NCBI RefSeq assembly: GCF_004341505.2
Contig: NZ_SLYP02000001.1
Coordinates: 1,561,001-1,625,000, forward strand
Direction of reading: 5' to 3'
DNA from: Sphingomonas sp. JUb134
GTDB taxonomy: Bacteria > Pseudomonadota > Alphaproteobacteria > Sphingomonadales > Sphingomonadaceae
Length of the DNA: 64,000 bases
Under the pieces are notes generated by a model, which saw only the letters and a program-made list of their open reading frames with translations, did no database searches and was not told the DNA's origin. Below, in pieces: positions 1 to 9,495 of this stretch; positions within the stretch are counted from its first letter, which is position 1; every line of letters begins with the position of its first letter. The translations under genes were made by a program, and so were the position numbers.

Positions 1-972
1 TTTTCGGGCTGCGGCTATGGCATCATCCCTGATGATCTGCCCTTCATAACGCTCGTTGGCTCCAACATTCGCGGAATGCAGTCCGCGCTCGCGCTGCTGA
101 AGGAATGGACCACGCTGTCTGGACCGAACGCGGTCCGCCTTGAGATCGCTTATGATGGGCCGGGCTACGTGCTCGCGATCTCGCAGCAGGTCGATCTCCT
201 GCGCTGGCGCGTTGCCGGCATCGATACGGTTCGCCAGCCGCTGATGATGGTGACGAGCCATATCAAGCGCATGGATTCGCGGCATTGGATGCTCGATCAG
301 CTCGCCGATTATGCCGAGCAGCCGGTAGCGCCTCTGCGGCTGATTGTGGCGGAGATGCCGGAGAGCGTCTCGCGCGGAGGCGGCAGCCGCGACTTCGGCT
401 TCACGCCTAATTGGGATAACGCCATCCTCCTGCCCGGCATTGAAGTCTATCGGCGGCCTGAGGATCGACCGCCTCACACGATGGCGAGAACCGAGGCCGA
501 ATTCGAGGCAAGGACGAAGAATGGTCCGGATCCCGGCTGGCCGCCATCCCCGGAACAGGATCCCGCGAGCGTCGCGAGCGCCCGTGAGCGGCGGCTCGCC
601 GCGTCGATGCCCAAGACGCTCCACGTGCTCCGCAACACTCACCGAGGTGCCGCGTTTCTGGAGCAGGCGTTGGTGCTGCGGTGCGCCCGGTGGCAGGTCG
701 AGCAGGCGATCTGCAATATTCGGTCGGCCGATTTTCTTGCCTATCAGCCAAGCGGTGGACGCAAGCGCCTCGCCATGATCGACGCCGTCCGTCATCGGGT
801 GCTGGAGCCGGCCTCAATGGACGTCGATCTCACCGTCATCTCGAACGACCAGATTAGCGCCCAGATCGGGCTCGACACCGCCTTCCTGTTGCGGCGTCTC
901 GAACCCGACCGTGAGATCGGGGACGCCGTCGCTGAGCGGATCGAGCGCATTCGGGAGCTCGGTTATGGCTGA
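1..972 (+). CDS. Hypothetical protein, 5'-truncated by the window edge
   Basis: The frame is open from base 1, so the true start lies outside the window; the first in-window ATG is at 76. I do not recognise the family. At least 323 residues are visible, with no signal peptide or membrane segment in the visible part, a charged proline-rich linker around the middle and an Arg-rich helical C-terminus. Its stop overlaps the ATG of the next gene by eight bases (ATGGCTGA), which suggests an operon and translational coupling with the DUF4062 gene. Context is a genomic-island cargo region with defence-type genes, so a role there is possible but is inference only. Confidence 0.6.
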   Translation, partial: FSGCGYGIIPDDLPFITLVGSNIRGMQSALALLKEWTTLSGPNAVRLEIAYDGPGYVLAISQQVDLLRWRVAGIDTVRQPLMMVTSHIKRMDSRHWMLDQLADYAEQPVAPLRLIVAEMPESVSRGGGSRDFGFTPNWDNAILLPGIEVYRRPEDRPPHTMARTEAEFEARTKNGPDPGWPPSPEQDPASVASARERRLAASMPKTLHVLRNTHRGAAFLEQALVLRCARWQVEQAICNIRSADFLAYQPSGGRKRLAMIDAVRHRVLEPASMDVDLTVISNDQISAQIGLDTAFLLRRLEPDREIGDAVAERIERIRELGYG

Positions 973-1252
973 CCCGCCCCTGCAGCGGGCGACGGCGGAC
1001 CGCCTGCGGGTCTTCATCAGCTCGACAATCGGCGAGTGCGCGACCGAGCGGGAAGCCGCGCGCGCCGCTATCCGGAGTCTCAACTTCGAGCCTGTGCAGT
1101 TCGAGCGTGAAGGCGCGCGAGCGGATCTGCGCGAGCGGGCTGGACCATATGGTCGTGCGTCATCGCCCCGACGACGATTTGAACCTTGTCCTTCGGCTAG
1201 GCAGCACGCAGCGCCTGCTTTTCACCGTGCGCACCGATGGCAAGAAACCTGA
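965..1252 (+). pseudogene. DUF4062 domain protein, N-terminal remnant
   Basis: The first 50 or so residues match the start of DUF4062 proteins: the signature RVFISSTIGECATEREA at about residues 14-30, then an FEREGARA segment. DUF4062 normally continues into a longer domain, often fused to NTPase or effector modules in defence-type genes. Here the sequence loses similarity after about base 1120 and runs off in a Pro/Arg-rich frame to 1252. A 10-base direct repeat (gcgcgagcgg at 1115-1124 and 1129-1138) lies where the frame is lost, which would fit a deletion through short homology. The frame that looks coding after this point is the one used by the next gene. Confidence 0.6.
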
Positions 1253-1664
1253 ATCCATGTTCGTGGCGCTGGTGATCGGAGCCTTCCTCGACGCCTTTGC
1301 AGATGAGCTTTCGGACATTCTCTCGCCCGACCTGTTGGAAGAGGGTGCCGCGATTGACGTCCATGTCTTCGGCCAGGTAGTCGAAAGCAAGACGGTCGCG
1401 GACTTTTTTCGCGAAGGTCTCAAGGACAAGCCCGTTGCGACCGCCCGGATCATCGCGAAGGAGGGCGAGGAGCCACCCATCGTGGTCTTTGCGCGGAAGG
1501 ATGCGATCGAGGCCCTGACAGCGAGCGAGGAACGGGGTGGGGAACTCGAGATCATGCTAGCGCGCGTCCTTGACGAAGTCATCTTCGTTACCACGGGTCG
1601 TAGCGTCGACGACGAGATTTTCTCCGCGAAGATCAGAGATCTGCTCATCTCAATCCTGCGATAG
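1107..1664 (+). CDS. Hypothetical protein, possibly the 3' part of a broken gene
   Basis: The longest frame is 185 residues from ATG 1107; ATG 1149 is an alternative start. Neither has a convincing ribosome-binding site. The product is acidic and soluble-looking, with a mixed alpha/beta pattern and no signal peptide. I do not recognise it. It overlaps the DUF4062 remnant in another frame, and the good coding character begins just where the DUF4062 frame decays. It is therefore either a separate short gene or the tail of a larger gene joined to the remnant by deletion. Its stop is about 107 bases from the stop of the HEPN gene on the other strand. Confidence 0.45.
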   Translation: MKARERICASGLDHMVVRHRPDDDLNLVLRLGSTQRLLFTVRTDGKKPESMFVALVIGAFLDAFADELSDILSPDLLEEGAAIDVHVFGQVVESKTVADFFREGLKDKPVATARIIAKEGEEPPIVVFARKDAIEALTASEERGGELEIMLARVLDEVIFVTTGRSVDDEIFSAKIRDLLISILR

Positions 1665-1771
1665 CGCGTCACGGCCAAACGGCTCGCCTCAGCCAAATCG
1701 GCGCAGCGCGTGGTCGGTTTGCAGAGGTCATCGGAGCGATGGGTCGAGTTGGCGATGGGCAGGGGCCACGA

Positions 1772-3355
1772 CTACCAGCTGGGGTCGCGCCGCTTTCGTC
1801 TTTCCTCAAGCGCGTATAGAGGCATCGACCCGATCAGCCGGTCCGGCGCCGCTGCGGCTTTGTTGCGCTCCTCGACGCCGATAGCGAGCGCCAGTTGGAT
1901 CAACGCTGCCCTCGCGATCTTCATCATCCGGAGCGCTTTGGCTTCGAGCAGATCGCTGTTGATCGACAGGCCTAAGCCGTTGGACGCGGGCAAGGTGAGC
2001 ATCAGATCCCATGCCCATCCCTCATGGACCTGCAGGTATTTATGCTCGAGCGCGTTGCGGATGTCGTGCAGCTCGCGGGCATCCGCCGCGGTCGTACGCT
2101 TGATCTCGTCATCGAACAGCTCCTTCGACAACCAGTAAAGGCCACGCAGTGGCCAGTTTGGATAGGCTTTGAAGCGGTCTAGCAGGCGCGGCTTGCCCTC
2201 AACCATCCAGACATTCTTGAAATTGATTCGGTCGGCGATCTTGCCGAGCTTCCAGACATGATCGACGAGGAACGCCACCTTGTCGAGCAACGAGTAAGCG
2301 ATGCGGTAGGCGGTGCGAACGCGCTCGGTCGCTAACGAATGCGCCGGATAGTCGAGCGTATCGAATAGCCGTACGCCAAGGTCGGAGAAATGGAGCTTGG
2401 TGCTATTCAGGCCCTCGTACAGCATAAAGCGTGCTGAGGCATATTCCTGCTTCATCTGGTTGAAGAAGCCGAACACCGGCGCCGGAGTGAAGGCGCCGGG
2501 CCGGTCAGCAAACGACTCCATGATCGTCGGCAACACGAGATCGTCGAACGCCGCCACTGTGAAAGCGCCGAGATCATTCAGCGGGTTGAGGAAGAGCCTA
2601 CGGTCTAGGCACCAGCGTCGATAGGCTCGCTCGGCCTTGCTGCGCCCGAGACCGGTGCCGTCGAGATCCTGCAAGGCGCGTATGCGATCCAGATCGGCCG
2701 CCGCGGCATATTCGGCGGCGGTCGCGGCGAACTGCCGCCGCAGGCCGATCTGATCCTCGCCTTCATAAATCGCATCGGGCGCAAGCGCGGCGGCGAAACC
2801 ATCATGTGCGTGTAGCAGGAGGATCGCTCGTTCACGATCATCCTCCAGCAGCCCGGCATAATGTTTGAGGCCGAAGCCGCGGTTCGCCAGCGCCATCGCA
2901 AAATTGGGGACGATTTGCAGCGCCTTGTCCCAGCCCTCGATCGCGTCGACGAAGCGCCCCATGGTGTCGAGTTGATTCGCGCGATTGGTCAGGATCTGGC
3001 AGCAGCGGACGATGTCGAGCTCGGCGAAGCCGGGGTGTGCGGCGGCGCGGGACAGCGCCAAGATCTGCTGTTCCCGCTCGGCATGCTCCCAGTCCCAAGA
3101 ACCGCGCTCACCCGCCAACTCTTCCTTGGCGCTCCAGGCATTCGCGCGAAAATACTCAATGAGAGCACCTTGCCTGGGCGTCAGCTCGCGCTTCGCCAAC
3201 TCGTCGAGCAGATAAAGCGCGCGTTCCACACCGCGCTGGAACTGCGCGTCGAGTGACGTGTCGACTAAGGTCGCGATATGGTCGAGCGCGGCGTCGGCAT
3301 CGAGCTTGGCGATCGAACGCTCGCGTAACTTTTCCATTTCCGCCGTTGTCGGCAT
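1772..3355 (-). CDS. TPR and HEPN domain protein, LA2681-like family
   Basis: A 527-residue protein. ATG 3355 is preferred over an upstream in-frame ATG at 3442 because AAGGGA lies six bases before it. The N-terminal half has TPR-like helices, clearest around GRFVDAIEGWDKAL. The C-terminal part holds an RNALEH hexapeptide near residue 433, the R-x4-H active-site motif of HEPN ribonucleases. The arrangement resembles the LA2681-like HEPN family, which is associated with toxin and defence loci. It lies about 106 bases downstream of the Avs-like gene on the same strand, so cotranscription is likely. RNase activity and a defence role are inferences from the family. The reading frame is intact, unlike its upstream neighbour. 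Confidence 0.7.
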   Translation of the reverse strand: MPTTAEMEKLRERSIAKLDADAALDHIATLVDTSLDAQFQRGVERALYLLDELAKRELTPRQGALIEYFRANAWSAKEELAGERGSWDWEHAEREQQILALSRAAAHPGFAELDIVRCCQILTNRANQLDTMGRFVDAIEGWDKALQIVPNFAMALANRGFGLKHYAGLLEDDRERAILLLHAHDGFAAALAPDAIYEGEDQIGLRRQFAATAAEYAAAADLDRIRALQDLDGTGLGRSKAERAYRRWCLDRRLFLNPLNDLGAFTVAAFDDLVLPTIMESFADRPGAFTPAPVFGFFNQMKQEYASARFMLYEGLNSTKLHFSDLGVRLFDTLDYPAHSLATERVRTAYRIAYSLLDKVAFLVDHVWKLGKIADRINFKNVWMVEGKPRLLDRFKAYPNWPLRGLYWLSKELFDDEIKRTTAADARELHDIRNALEHKYLQVHEGWAWDLMLTLPASNGLGLSINSDLLEAKALRMMKIARAALIQLALAIGVEERNKAAAAPDRLIGSMPLYALEERRKRRDPSW

Positions 3356-3461
3356 ACGTCGTCCCTTCGTCGGCGGTCCGTGTCCAGTGTGATGACCTGG
3401 CATCAGTCGCTCGCGCGGCGCTACGAGCGCCCGCGTCGGCATTTGGGAGGTCGGGTCATCG

Positions 3462-6026
3462 TCAGCGAAGCAGGTCGGGAAGTTCGTAGAGCAGCTTTAG
3501 CGCCTCTGACCAACCAACGTCCGAAAATAGGCGCAGGATCTCGACGAGCGCGGCGCGGCGTGTGTTATCCTCGAAGATCGAGCGGTGGTCGGCGATATAG
3601 CGGGTGATCATCCGTACGATGACCGGCGCGGCAAGGCCTTCGTGATGATAGCCCTCGCGCGCGGCCGGGCCTGTCAGCAGCGCATGGAGCGCGTCGAACA
3701 CGCCGGCCGGATCGCCGGGGATCAGAAACTCGTAGAGTTCGACGAGATGATGGTGTGTCGAAGGTTCGTGTGAGGTCGCCAGCAGAGCGAGCATCGGGCG
3801 ATAATCGACAAGGAACCGGTGTATGGTGTCGGGGGACGTGAGCCCGACCTTCGCCTCGCGATTGTCGGCATGCGCGCCCGAGCCGAAATAGACCTGGTTC
3901 ATCAGGTGGCCGATCACCGATTCCGCCGCCTTGTAGGTGGCGATGGCGGCCTCGCGTTCGGCGCCCTCAACCGTTTCGCCCATGACCGCGGCATGGCTGG
4001 CGTCCGCAGCTGCCGAGCACGCCTCCAGAATGACCATCGCCGCTTGCTGTGAGCGATCAGCAAGCCCCGCATCGCGCTCCTCACCGCTCGCATAGCGGGC
4101 GAAGAAGGCGCCGCGCAGCATCGACAGGAAGGAGGTGGAAAACTCGCGGTGCGCGGCGGGGTCACCGGCCCAAGCCTTGAGCCATTCGAGCGCGATGGCC
4201 TCTTCCTGCCAGCACCAGAGCTGCGCGGTCAGGCCGCCGAGCTGTTCGGCGACCTTGTCGCGGCCGGGCTTGTCATCGCGCTCGACCGCCTCACGGCGGG
4301 CGCGGACGATCTCGATGATCTCCTTGCATTTATCGACGTCCTGCCAGGTGACGCGCGGCACGACATAGTGGAGGAAAGACGCCAGCACTTCGGTGTGCGG
4401 CTCGTCACGCGCCACCTGTTCGGCGAGGTCCCACATCTTTTCCCGTGCGACATGCCATAGCACCAACAAGCGTTGCGCGGCTTGGAGGCGGACCTGGGGC
4501 GCGGGATCGGCGAGCATCACATCGAACTTGCCGACAAGTTCGCCATGCGTTTCGCCGAAGCGCCGGGCGAGTTCGACATAGGCCTGGGCGGCATAGACGC
4601 GGACTTCCCAATTGCCCCAGCTCAGGCTTGAATCCTCGTCCTTCTGCCTGGGTTCGGGGAAGCGGCTGGCCCACAAGCGCTCGAGAATGCCCAGCAACTC
4701 ATCGAGCGACGGCAGACCCTCGGTGCCGGGCACATAAGCGTCGGCATCGACGATGCGCTCGACGGCATTGCTTATATGCCCCCAGACGGGCTGCTCGACC
4801 TTTTCGTGAAGCGCGGCCGCATTGGCGTCGTACATGCCGATCGTCGCGAGCGTTGCCGTCCACAAGGCGCCAAGCGCAGCCGCGTTGCTGGCTGGGGGCG
4901 TCGTCTGCACCAGGTCGTAGAGCGCCTCGGACCGCGACAGCATCTGCGCGTCTACGCCTTCCTCGGTATCGACGCCTTCGCCGGCAAGCAGGCGGCGCGT
5001 GACTCCGCGCGACGATCCCCAGCGGATCGACCCCGAGCGCGTCGGAGGATTGCCGGCCAGCTCGTTCCCCGCGACCAGTTCCTCGCGCAGCGCACGCATG
5101 GGATCGGTCGCGATCGCGTCGGCATCGATCAGCGACAGGAAGCGGCTTAGTGTGCGGCGCCACCAGCGCTGCTCGGCCTCGTCGGTAAACAGATCGGGCC
5201 GCAGCGCTTCGGCCTCGAATGCCGCCCGCTCGGAACGCGGCCGCGACGGATAGACCGCGGCCAGAAGGCGGACCGCGTCGCGGACGATGTCGCCATGGGC
5301 CAGGATCGTGATGTTGCATGCGAACGGCCACAGCAGGTCTGCGACCTCGCCAACGCGCTCGGCGCCGACGCCGAGGATCCGCGTCCATACTGCCGGCCCG
5401 GCATAGCCGGTCGCCGCCGCACCGACCGTCTCGGCAAAGGCGGCGGGCGAGCAGTCGCGCAGATGCGCGACCAACTGCGCGAGCACATCGTCGTCCTGCG
5501 TGCCGTGACGTTCTTCGGTGTCGTCCCAGGCTCTATACTCATGATCGTGGCCGAGCAGGTCGAACGGCGCGCGGCCCGGCACGACGACTTGTTCGCGATC
5601 GTCGCCCAAGGGCATCGCGCGATTGGTGTCACCGAGCGATGCCTCGACGATCGCGCGCGTGCCGAGTGGCACCGACAACTCAAGGAGGCGCGTGACCCGC
5701 CGGCCCAGATTGTAGCGGCAGTGACGGTAATCCTGGCTGCGGTTGGACGAGAGTGGCATGATCCGGCTCGCCTGCCCGCCCATGAACGAGGTGCTGTTAT
5801 CGGTGATGTCGCGCGAGAAAAGGACGCTGTAGATCTCGATCGCGAAATCGGCGTCGGCCCGCGCGATCGGCATGATCTGCTCGGAAAGCCAGGTCGCTTC
5901 CTTGTCGGCACGGGCTGAGAAATGCGGATCGCGCAGCATGCGGTCGAGCAGCGCGCGAGATGCGGCGGGATCGGACGCGAAGCTCTTGCCGACGAAGCGG
6001 ATGGCATTGGTCGCGGTCTGCTGCAT
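3462..6026 (-). CDS. C-terminal part of frameshifted nuclease-STAND NTPase (helical repeat sensor region)
   Basis: An 854-residue frame rich in Ala/Leu/Arg helices, read here as a HEAT/TPR-like repeat region, with no catalytic motif that I recognise. It probably did not evolve as a separate gene: it continues the protein encoded at 6030-8395. If one C is restored to the C-tract just before its ATG (complement of ggg at 6027-6029), the upstream frame reads on as S-H-P-M-Q-Q-T without interruption. The two frames are co-open only from 6027 to 6098. In Avs-type STAND proteins the C-terminal repeats recognise phage proteins, and by analogy this would be the sensor. An ATG without a clear ribosome-binding site leaves independent translation doubtful. 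Confidence 0.6.
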   Translation of the reverse strand: MQQTATNAIRFVGKSFASDPAASRALLDRMLRDPHFSARADKEATWLSEQIMPIARADADFAIEIYSVLFSRDITDNSTSFMGGQASRIMPLSSNRSQDYRHCRYNLGRRVTRLLELSVPLGTRAIVEASLGDTNRAMPLGDDREQVVVPGRAPFDLLGHDHEYRAWDDTEERHGTQDDDVLAQLVAHLRDCSPAAFAETVGAAATGYAGPAVWTRILGVGAERVGEVADLLWPFACNITILAHGDIVRDAVRLLAAVYPSRPRSERAAFEAEALRPDLFTDEAEQRWWRRTLSRFLSLIDADAIATDPMRALREELVAGNELAGNPPTRSGSIRWGSSRGVTRRLLAGEGVDTEEGVDAQMLSRSEALYDLVQTTPPASNAAALGALWTATLATIGMYDANAAALHEKVEQPVWGHISNAVERIVDADAYVPGTEGLPSLDELLGILERLWASRFPEPRQKDEDSSLSWGNWEVRVYAAQAYVELARRFGETHGELVGKFDVMLADPAPQVRLQAAQRLLVLWHVAREKMWDLAEQVARDEPHTEVLASFLHYVVPRVTWQDVDKCKEIIEIVRARREAVERDDKPGRDKVAEQLGGLTAQLWCWQEEAIALEWLKAWAGDPAAHREFSTSFLSMLRGAFFARYASGEERDAGLADRSQQAAMVILEACSAAADASHAAVMGETVEGAEREAAIATYKAAESVIGHLMNQVYFGSGAHADNREAKVGLTSPDTIHRFLVDYRPMLALLATSHEPSTHHHLVELYEFLIPGDPAGVFDALHALLTGPAAREGYHHEGLAAPVIVRMITRYIADHRSIFEDNTRRAALVEILRLFSDVGWSEALKLLYELPDLLR

Positions 6027-6029
6027 GGG

Positions 6030-8395
6030 TGGCTCGGTGGCCAGGCAAAGGCTAGCAGCGCCCGTGCCGCGCGGCCAAAGACATCGAGCAGCTCCGCCTC
6101 AGCAAGGTCACCCTTGTCGAATAGTGTGTGGAGCAGGAACCGCGTCGCGTCTGAAAGGTCGCGCGAACCGGTCGCGATCGCTGCATCGGCGACCCGTGCC
6201 CAAGCGACCGCCTCGCTCGCCACAACGCTGCCGGCTGTGTCGACCGCAAGCCCGACAAAGCGGGCCAGTCGCGAAAGCATCGTCGCCAGCGCTTCCTCAC
6301 TCGGGCGGGCTGCAATCAATGCGACCAAGCCCGCGATGTCGGCGGACGTTGCAACGCGCTCGATCGCGGTGCGCAGCGCGACATTGGCAAGCACTGGATC
6401 GACCGCCGGGTCAGCGTAGATATCGGCGACGAGCTGCCAGAGCTGCGCCTTGCCGTCGGTGTCCTGGCGCCATAGCCGCTCGATCGCGAAGCGCAGCGCC
6501 GGCGCCAGCATCAGCGCAATCGAGCTGTCGCCGCCGAGCTGGCCAATCAGTCGGACCGGGTCATCCCATTCGAGGAAGAAACGACCGGCGACATGGTCGA
6601 ACAGAACATGATGAGCAAAGCTGACAAGATCGCCGGATTCCGTCAGAACGCCAGTCTGAATCACTGCGTCAAGCTGACTATGTTCGACCACGACCTTGCG
6701 TACCGCGAGCCTGCGCCGGGTCACCATCGCGCCGACCGTCATTGCCGTCGCCTGATGTAGGGCAGTGCCAGTGAGCCGGAGATCCTCATAGGCATCGATG
6801 AGGTCGGACTGCGTGGCAACCGTGCGGATGCTGTCGGGGCTGGCGCCATCGGCGAGCAATTGCGCGGCGAGCGAGAGGTTAAAGACGTTACGCAGCAGGT
6901 CGCGCAACTTGCCGGGCACGGCGGCGACCAAACTGCCGAGATCTGCTGCAGCGGCACCCGCAGTGTCGAGATCTTTGTCTGCCAGCCGCGGCACCTGAAA
7001 ATGCCGTACATTCGCCAAACCTGCCTCGGCGAAGGCCGGATCGGGCGGCGATCCCGGCATGGCGTCGCGGAACCGTCGCCCATTGCGCAGATCGAAGGTG
7101 CGGATTGACGCAATGACGGTCCAGTTCGTGCCAGACGCACTAAGGGTTTCGATCAGCTGCGCGAACACGCCTTCAGCCGGACCACCGCGCGCGGCATCGA
7201 GCGCATCGATGATGATCAGCTTGGCGCCTGAACCCGGCGCAGCATCCAGCACTTCGACCAGCGGGTGCTCCAGCCCCAGCTCGGACTGGAGATTTGCAGC
7301 GATGGCAACACCGGGGAAGCGGTCCACCGAGAGGAACACAACCGTATCGCCGGCCGCGCGGCGCGCCTCGGCGAGTGCGACCAGGGCACCGGTCTTGCCC
7401 GCGCCAGGTTCGCCGATGACGATGAGCGAGCCGGAATCAACCGCTGCGCTAAGGGGGCTATCGCTTACTCGCGCGATAGGTATGCCGCCGGCGATCGGCA
7501 GGCGCCTATGACCGGCGAGACGGTTTAGCTCGGCGCCAGTCGCCTCCGACAATCGCCCGAGATCGGCGGTATAGTCAGCCGCGCCCACGTCATTATGGCC
7601 GAGCCGGCGAAGCTCGCGCAGCAATCCGGCGCGATCCGCGGGCGCGCCGCTGCCGATCATGCCGCGGATAATGCCCTTCAGGTCGCGCAGCGGCGCCTCG
7701 CCGGCGGTTTCTGAACCGTAGAGCCTCACGGCGAGCAGCCGCGATGCCTCACGCCAATTGTCCTCGCCCTCGTTCATCGAGAAACGCGAGACGCGGAACA
7801 CGCGTGCCATCATTACCAGATCATCGTCGGTCGGTGGCGGCGCGGACATCGACGCCAATGCGGTTCGGGCGTGTGCCTCAAACAGATCGAGCGCCTCTCG
7901 CTCCTCCTTCGATCGTCCCGCCTTAGTGGTACTCCAGTGGCCACCCAGGTCGAAGGCACGGCAGCCGCGTTCGAGCGCATCGAGCGTGCGCGGCGCGTCC
8001 CCCGCGACAGCCAGTACCGCACGCGCCTTCTTTGAATCGATCTCGACGCCGGCACTGCGTGCATCGACCATCAGCCGTGCAAGTTGACCGATGGTTTTGC
8101 CAAGCGGGCTCTTGGCGCTCTTTGCGAGGCCAGCACTAGTCTTGCTCTGCAGGTCGATGCGGCTGGCATCGTCCTGGTCCAGCCGGATGTCGTCGAGCCC
8201 GTCGCCGGTTTCGAGCTGGATCGTCGTCGGCAACGCCACATTGGCGAGACCGAAGTGTCCGCCTACCGGCATGCGCGCCAGCAGATGGGCGGCAAGCCAG
8301 GTCCCGACCTCGGCCTGGAAGGCCATCCCGGCTTCCGTCGCCCGCCCACCGGCGTTCATTCTAGATGTCGGTGGAGTTTCGCTAGCCAATTGCAT
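6030..8395 (-). CDS. N-terminal part of frameshifted Avs-like protein: DUF4297/Cap4-like nuclease plus STAND-type NTPase
   Basis: About 780 residues. Residues 20-110 resemble a PD-(D/E)xK nuclease of the DUF4297/Cap4 kind, with GDGLDDI near residue 68 and IDLQSKTS near 82 (acidic residue, then Q-x-K). A P-loop GEPGAGKT lies near residue 325 and a Walker B KLIIIDALDA near 394, followed by helical sequence. The order nuclease-NTPase-helical repeats is that of Avs antiviral STAND proteins. ATG 8395 touches its ribosome-binding sequence AGGGAG; TTG 8389 is better spaced (six bases) and may be the real start. The frame stays open to 5147 but becomes Arg/Ser/Pro-rich after about 6030, which marks the frameshift into the downstream part. 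Confidence 0.65.
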
Positions 8396-8623
8396 CTCCC
8401 TAAAGACATGGCGTCGAAGATATTGTTGGAACTGACAACATCCGCAACGTTGTTGACTGCGGAGGGTCAGGGTTGCCACCTCCGACCGCATTGGCTGCCA
8501 CTTTGACGCCGCGCCAGTTTCCGCCGCACCGCGTTATCTGAATGGACGTCTGCTTTCGGGAGGCAGGCGCTCGGCCCGGCACTTCGTCTATCGGGTATTT
8601 TCGCCCCCGCAAGGTGGCAGCCG

Positions 8624-9453
8624 CTACGGGAAGCTAGCCTGATAGCTGGTCGCCATGAGCGACACATGCGCCTCCAGCGGCGGCCGCAACTCGAATGCCT
8701 TTGGCTCCCGCGCAAAATTCCACAATCGCACTAGCCGCCAATCACTGCGTCGCTCCTCCGCAACGGCCAACTCATTGCGCGTGATGTGAAACGGCGTCCG
8801 CTCCCAACCATTGGTCGTCTTCACCTCGATCAGACGATCGCTGCCGTCGGTGTCGAAGCTACGGATGTCATAGCCGGCACCGTCGCCATCGACATGCGAC
8901 ACCCAGCGGATGCGCTCGGCGAGATCGGTCCGGCCGGCGGCGAGCAGGCTGGCACGCTCATGAGCGAGGACCCGCTCTTCGCCGGCGCGACCTAGAGCGC
9001 GATTGCGGGCATCGCGCTCCGCCACGTCGTACTTCCGCGCGATGAAGGTCATCTGCTCGAGCTCGTCGGGCGGCGGCGCATTGCTGTGCGTGGGTGGCGG
9101 CCCGATCCACAGCATTGCTTCCTCCCGGAGCGCTGACGGCGACGGACCCATCGCCATCCGCGCGGCCGGTGCGAGCCAATCTGGATAACGCTGGAGCCAG
9201 CGCACCACAGCGAGGCCTGAAAATTGAAAGCCGGCTTGTAGCCCGGGATCCAGTCCTCACCGAGCCCCTTGAGCACGGCGCTGATGTTCTGATTCTTATA
9301 TTCGATCGAGCCGCGCGGGCGATCGATCAACGCTTGCAGCAGACGGTTGTGCTCGGCCTTGCTGTAGGGCTGCCCAGCGATGTCGTCGCCAAGCATCGCG
9401 AAATAGTCCGCCACGATCGCGTCATTCTGCTCGTTGGACCAGTCACCGGCCAT
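8624..9453 (-). pseudogene. DUF3883 domain protein (nuclease-like), single-base frameshift
   Basis: Two frames make one protein of about 276 residues. The first (9453 to about 9211) begins MAGDWSNEQNDAIVADYF. The second (from GTG 9208 to 8624) continues at VVRWLQRYPDWL. Adding one base in the GTGG run near 9208-9211 joins them as F-Q-A-S-L-V-V-R-W. The C-terminal third is a DUF3883 domain, with AGYDIRSF and RLIEVKTT resembling the D...E-x-K core of the PD-(D/E)xK fold. DUF3883 domains occur in defence and restriction-linked proteins. It is on the same strand as the Avs-like gene and about 230 bases upstream of it. The substrate is unknown and the frameshift probably inactivates it. Confidence 0.65.
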
Positions 9454-9495
9454 GGCGGCTCCCGAGCGGGTGAGCCAAGCTGGAGAAGGCCCGGA

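Noticed and set aside
5147..6026. Continuation of the Avs-like N-terminal frame past 6030
   Set aside because: The frame stays open but becomes Arg/Ser/Pro-rich off-frame sequence overlapping the good C-terminal frame, so it is treated as post-frameshift readthrough.
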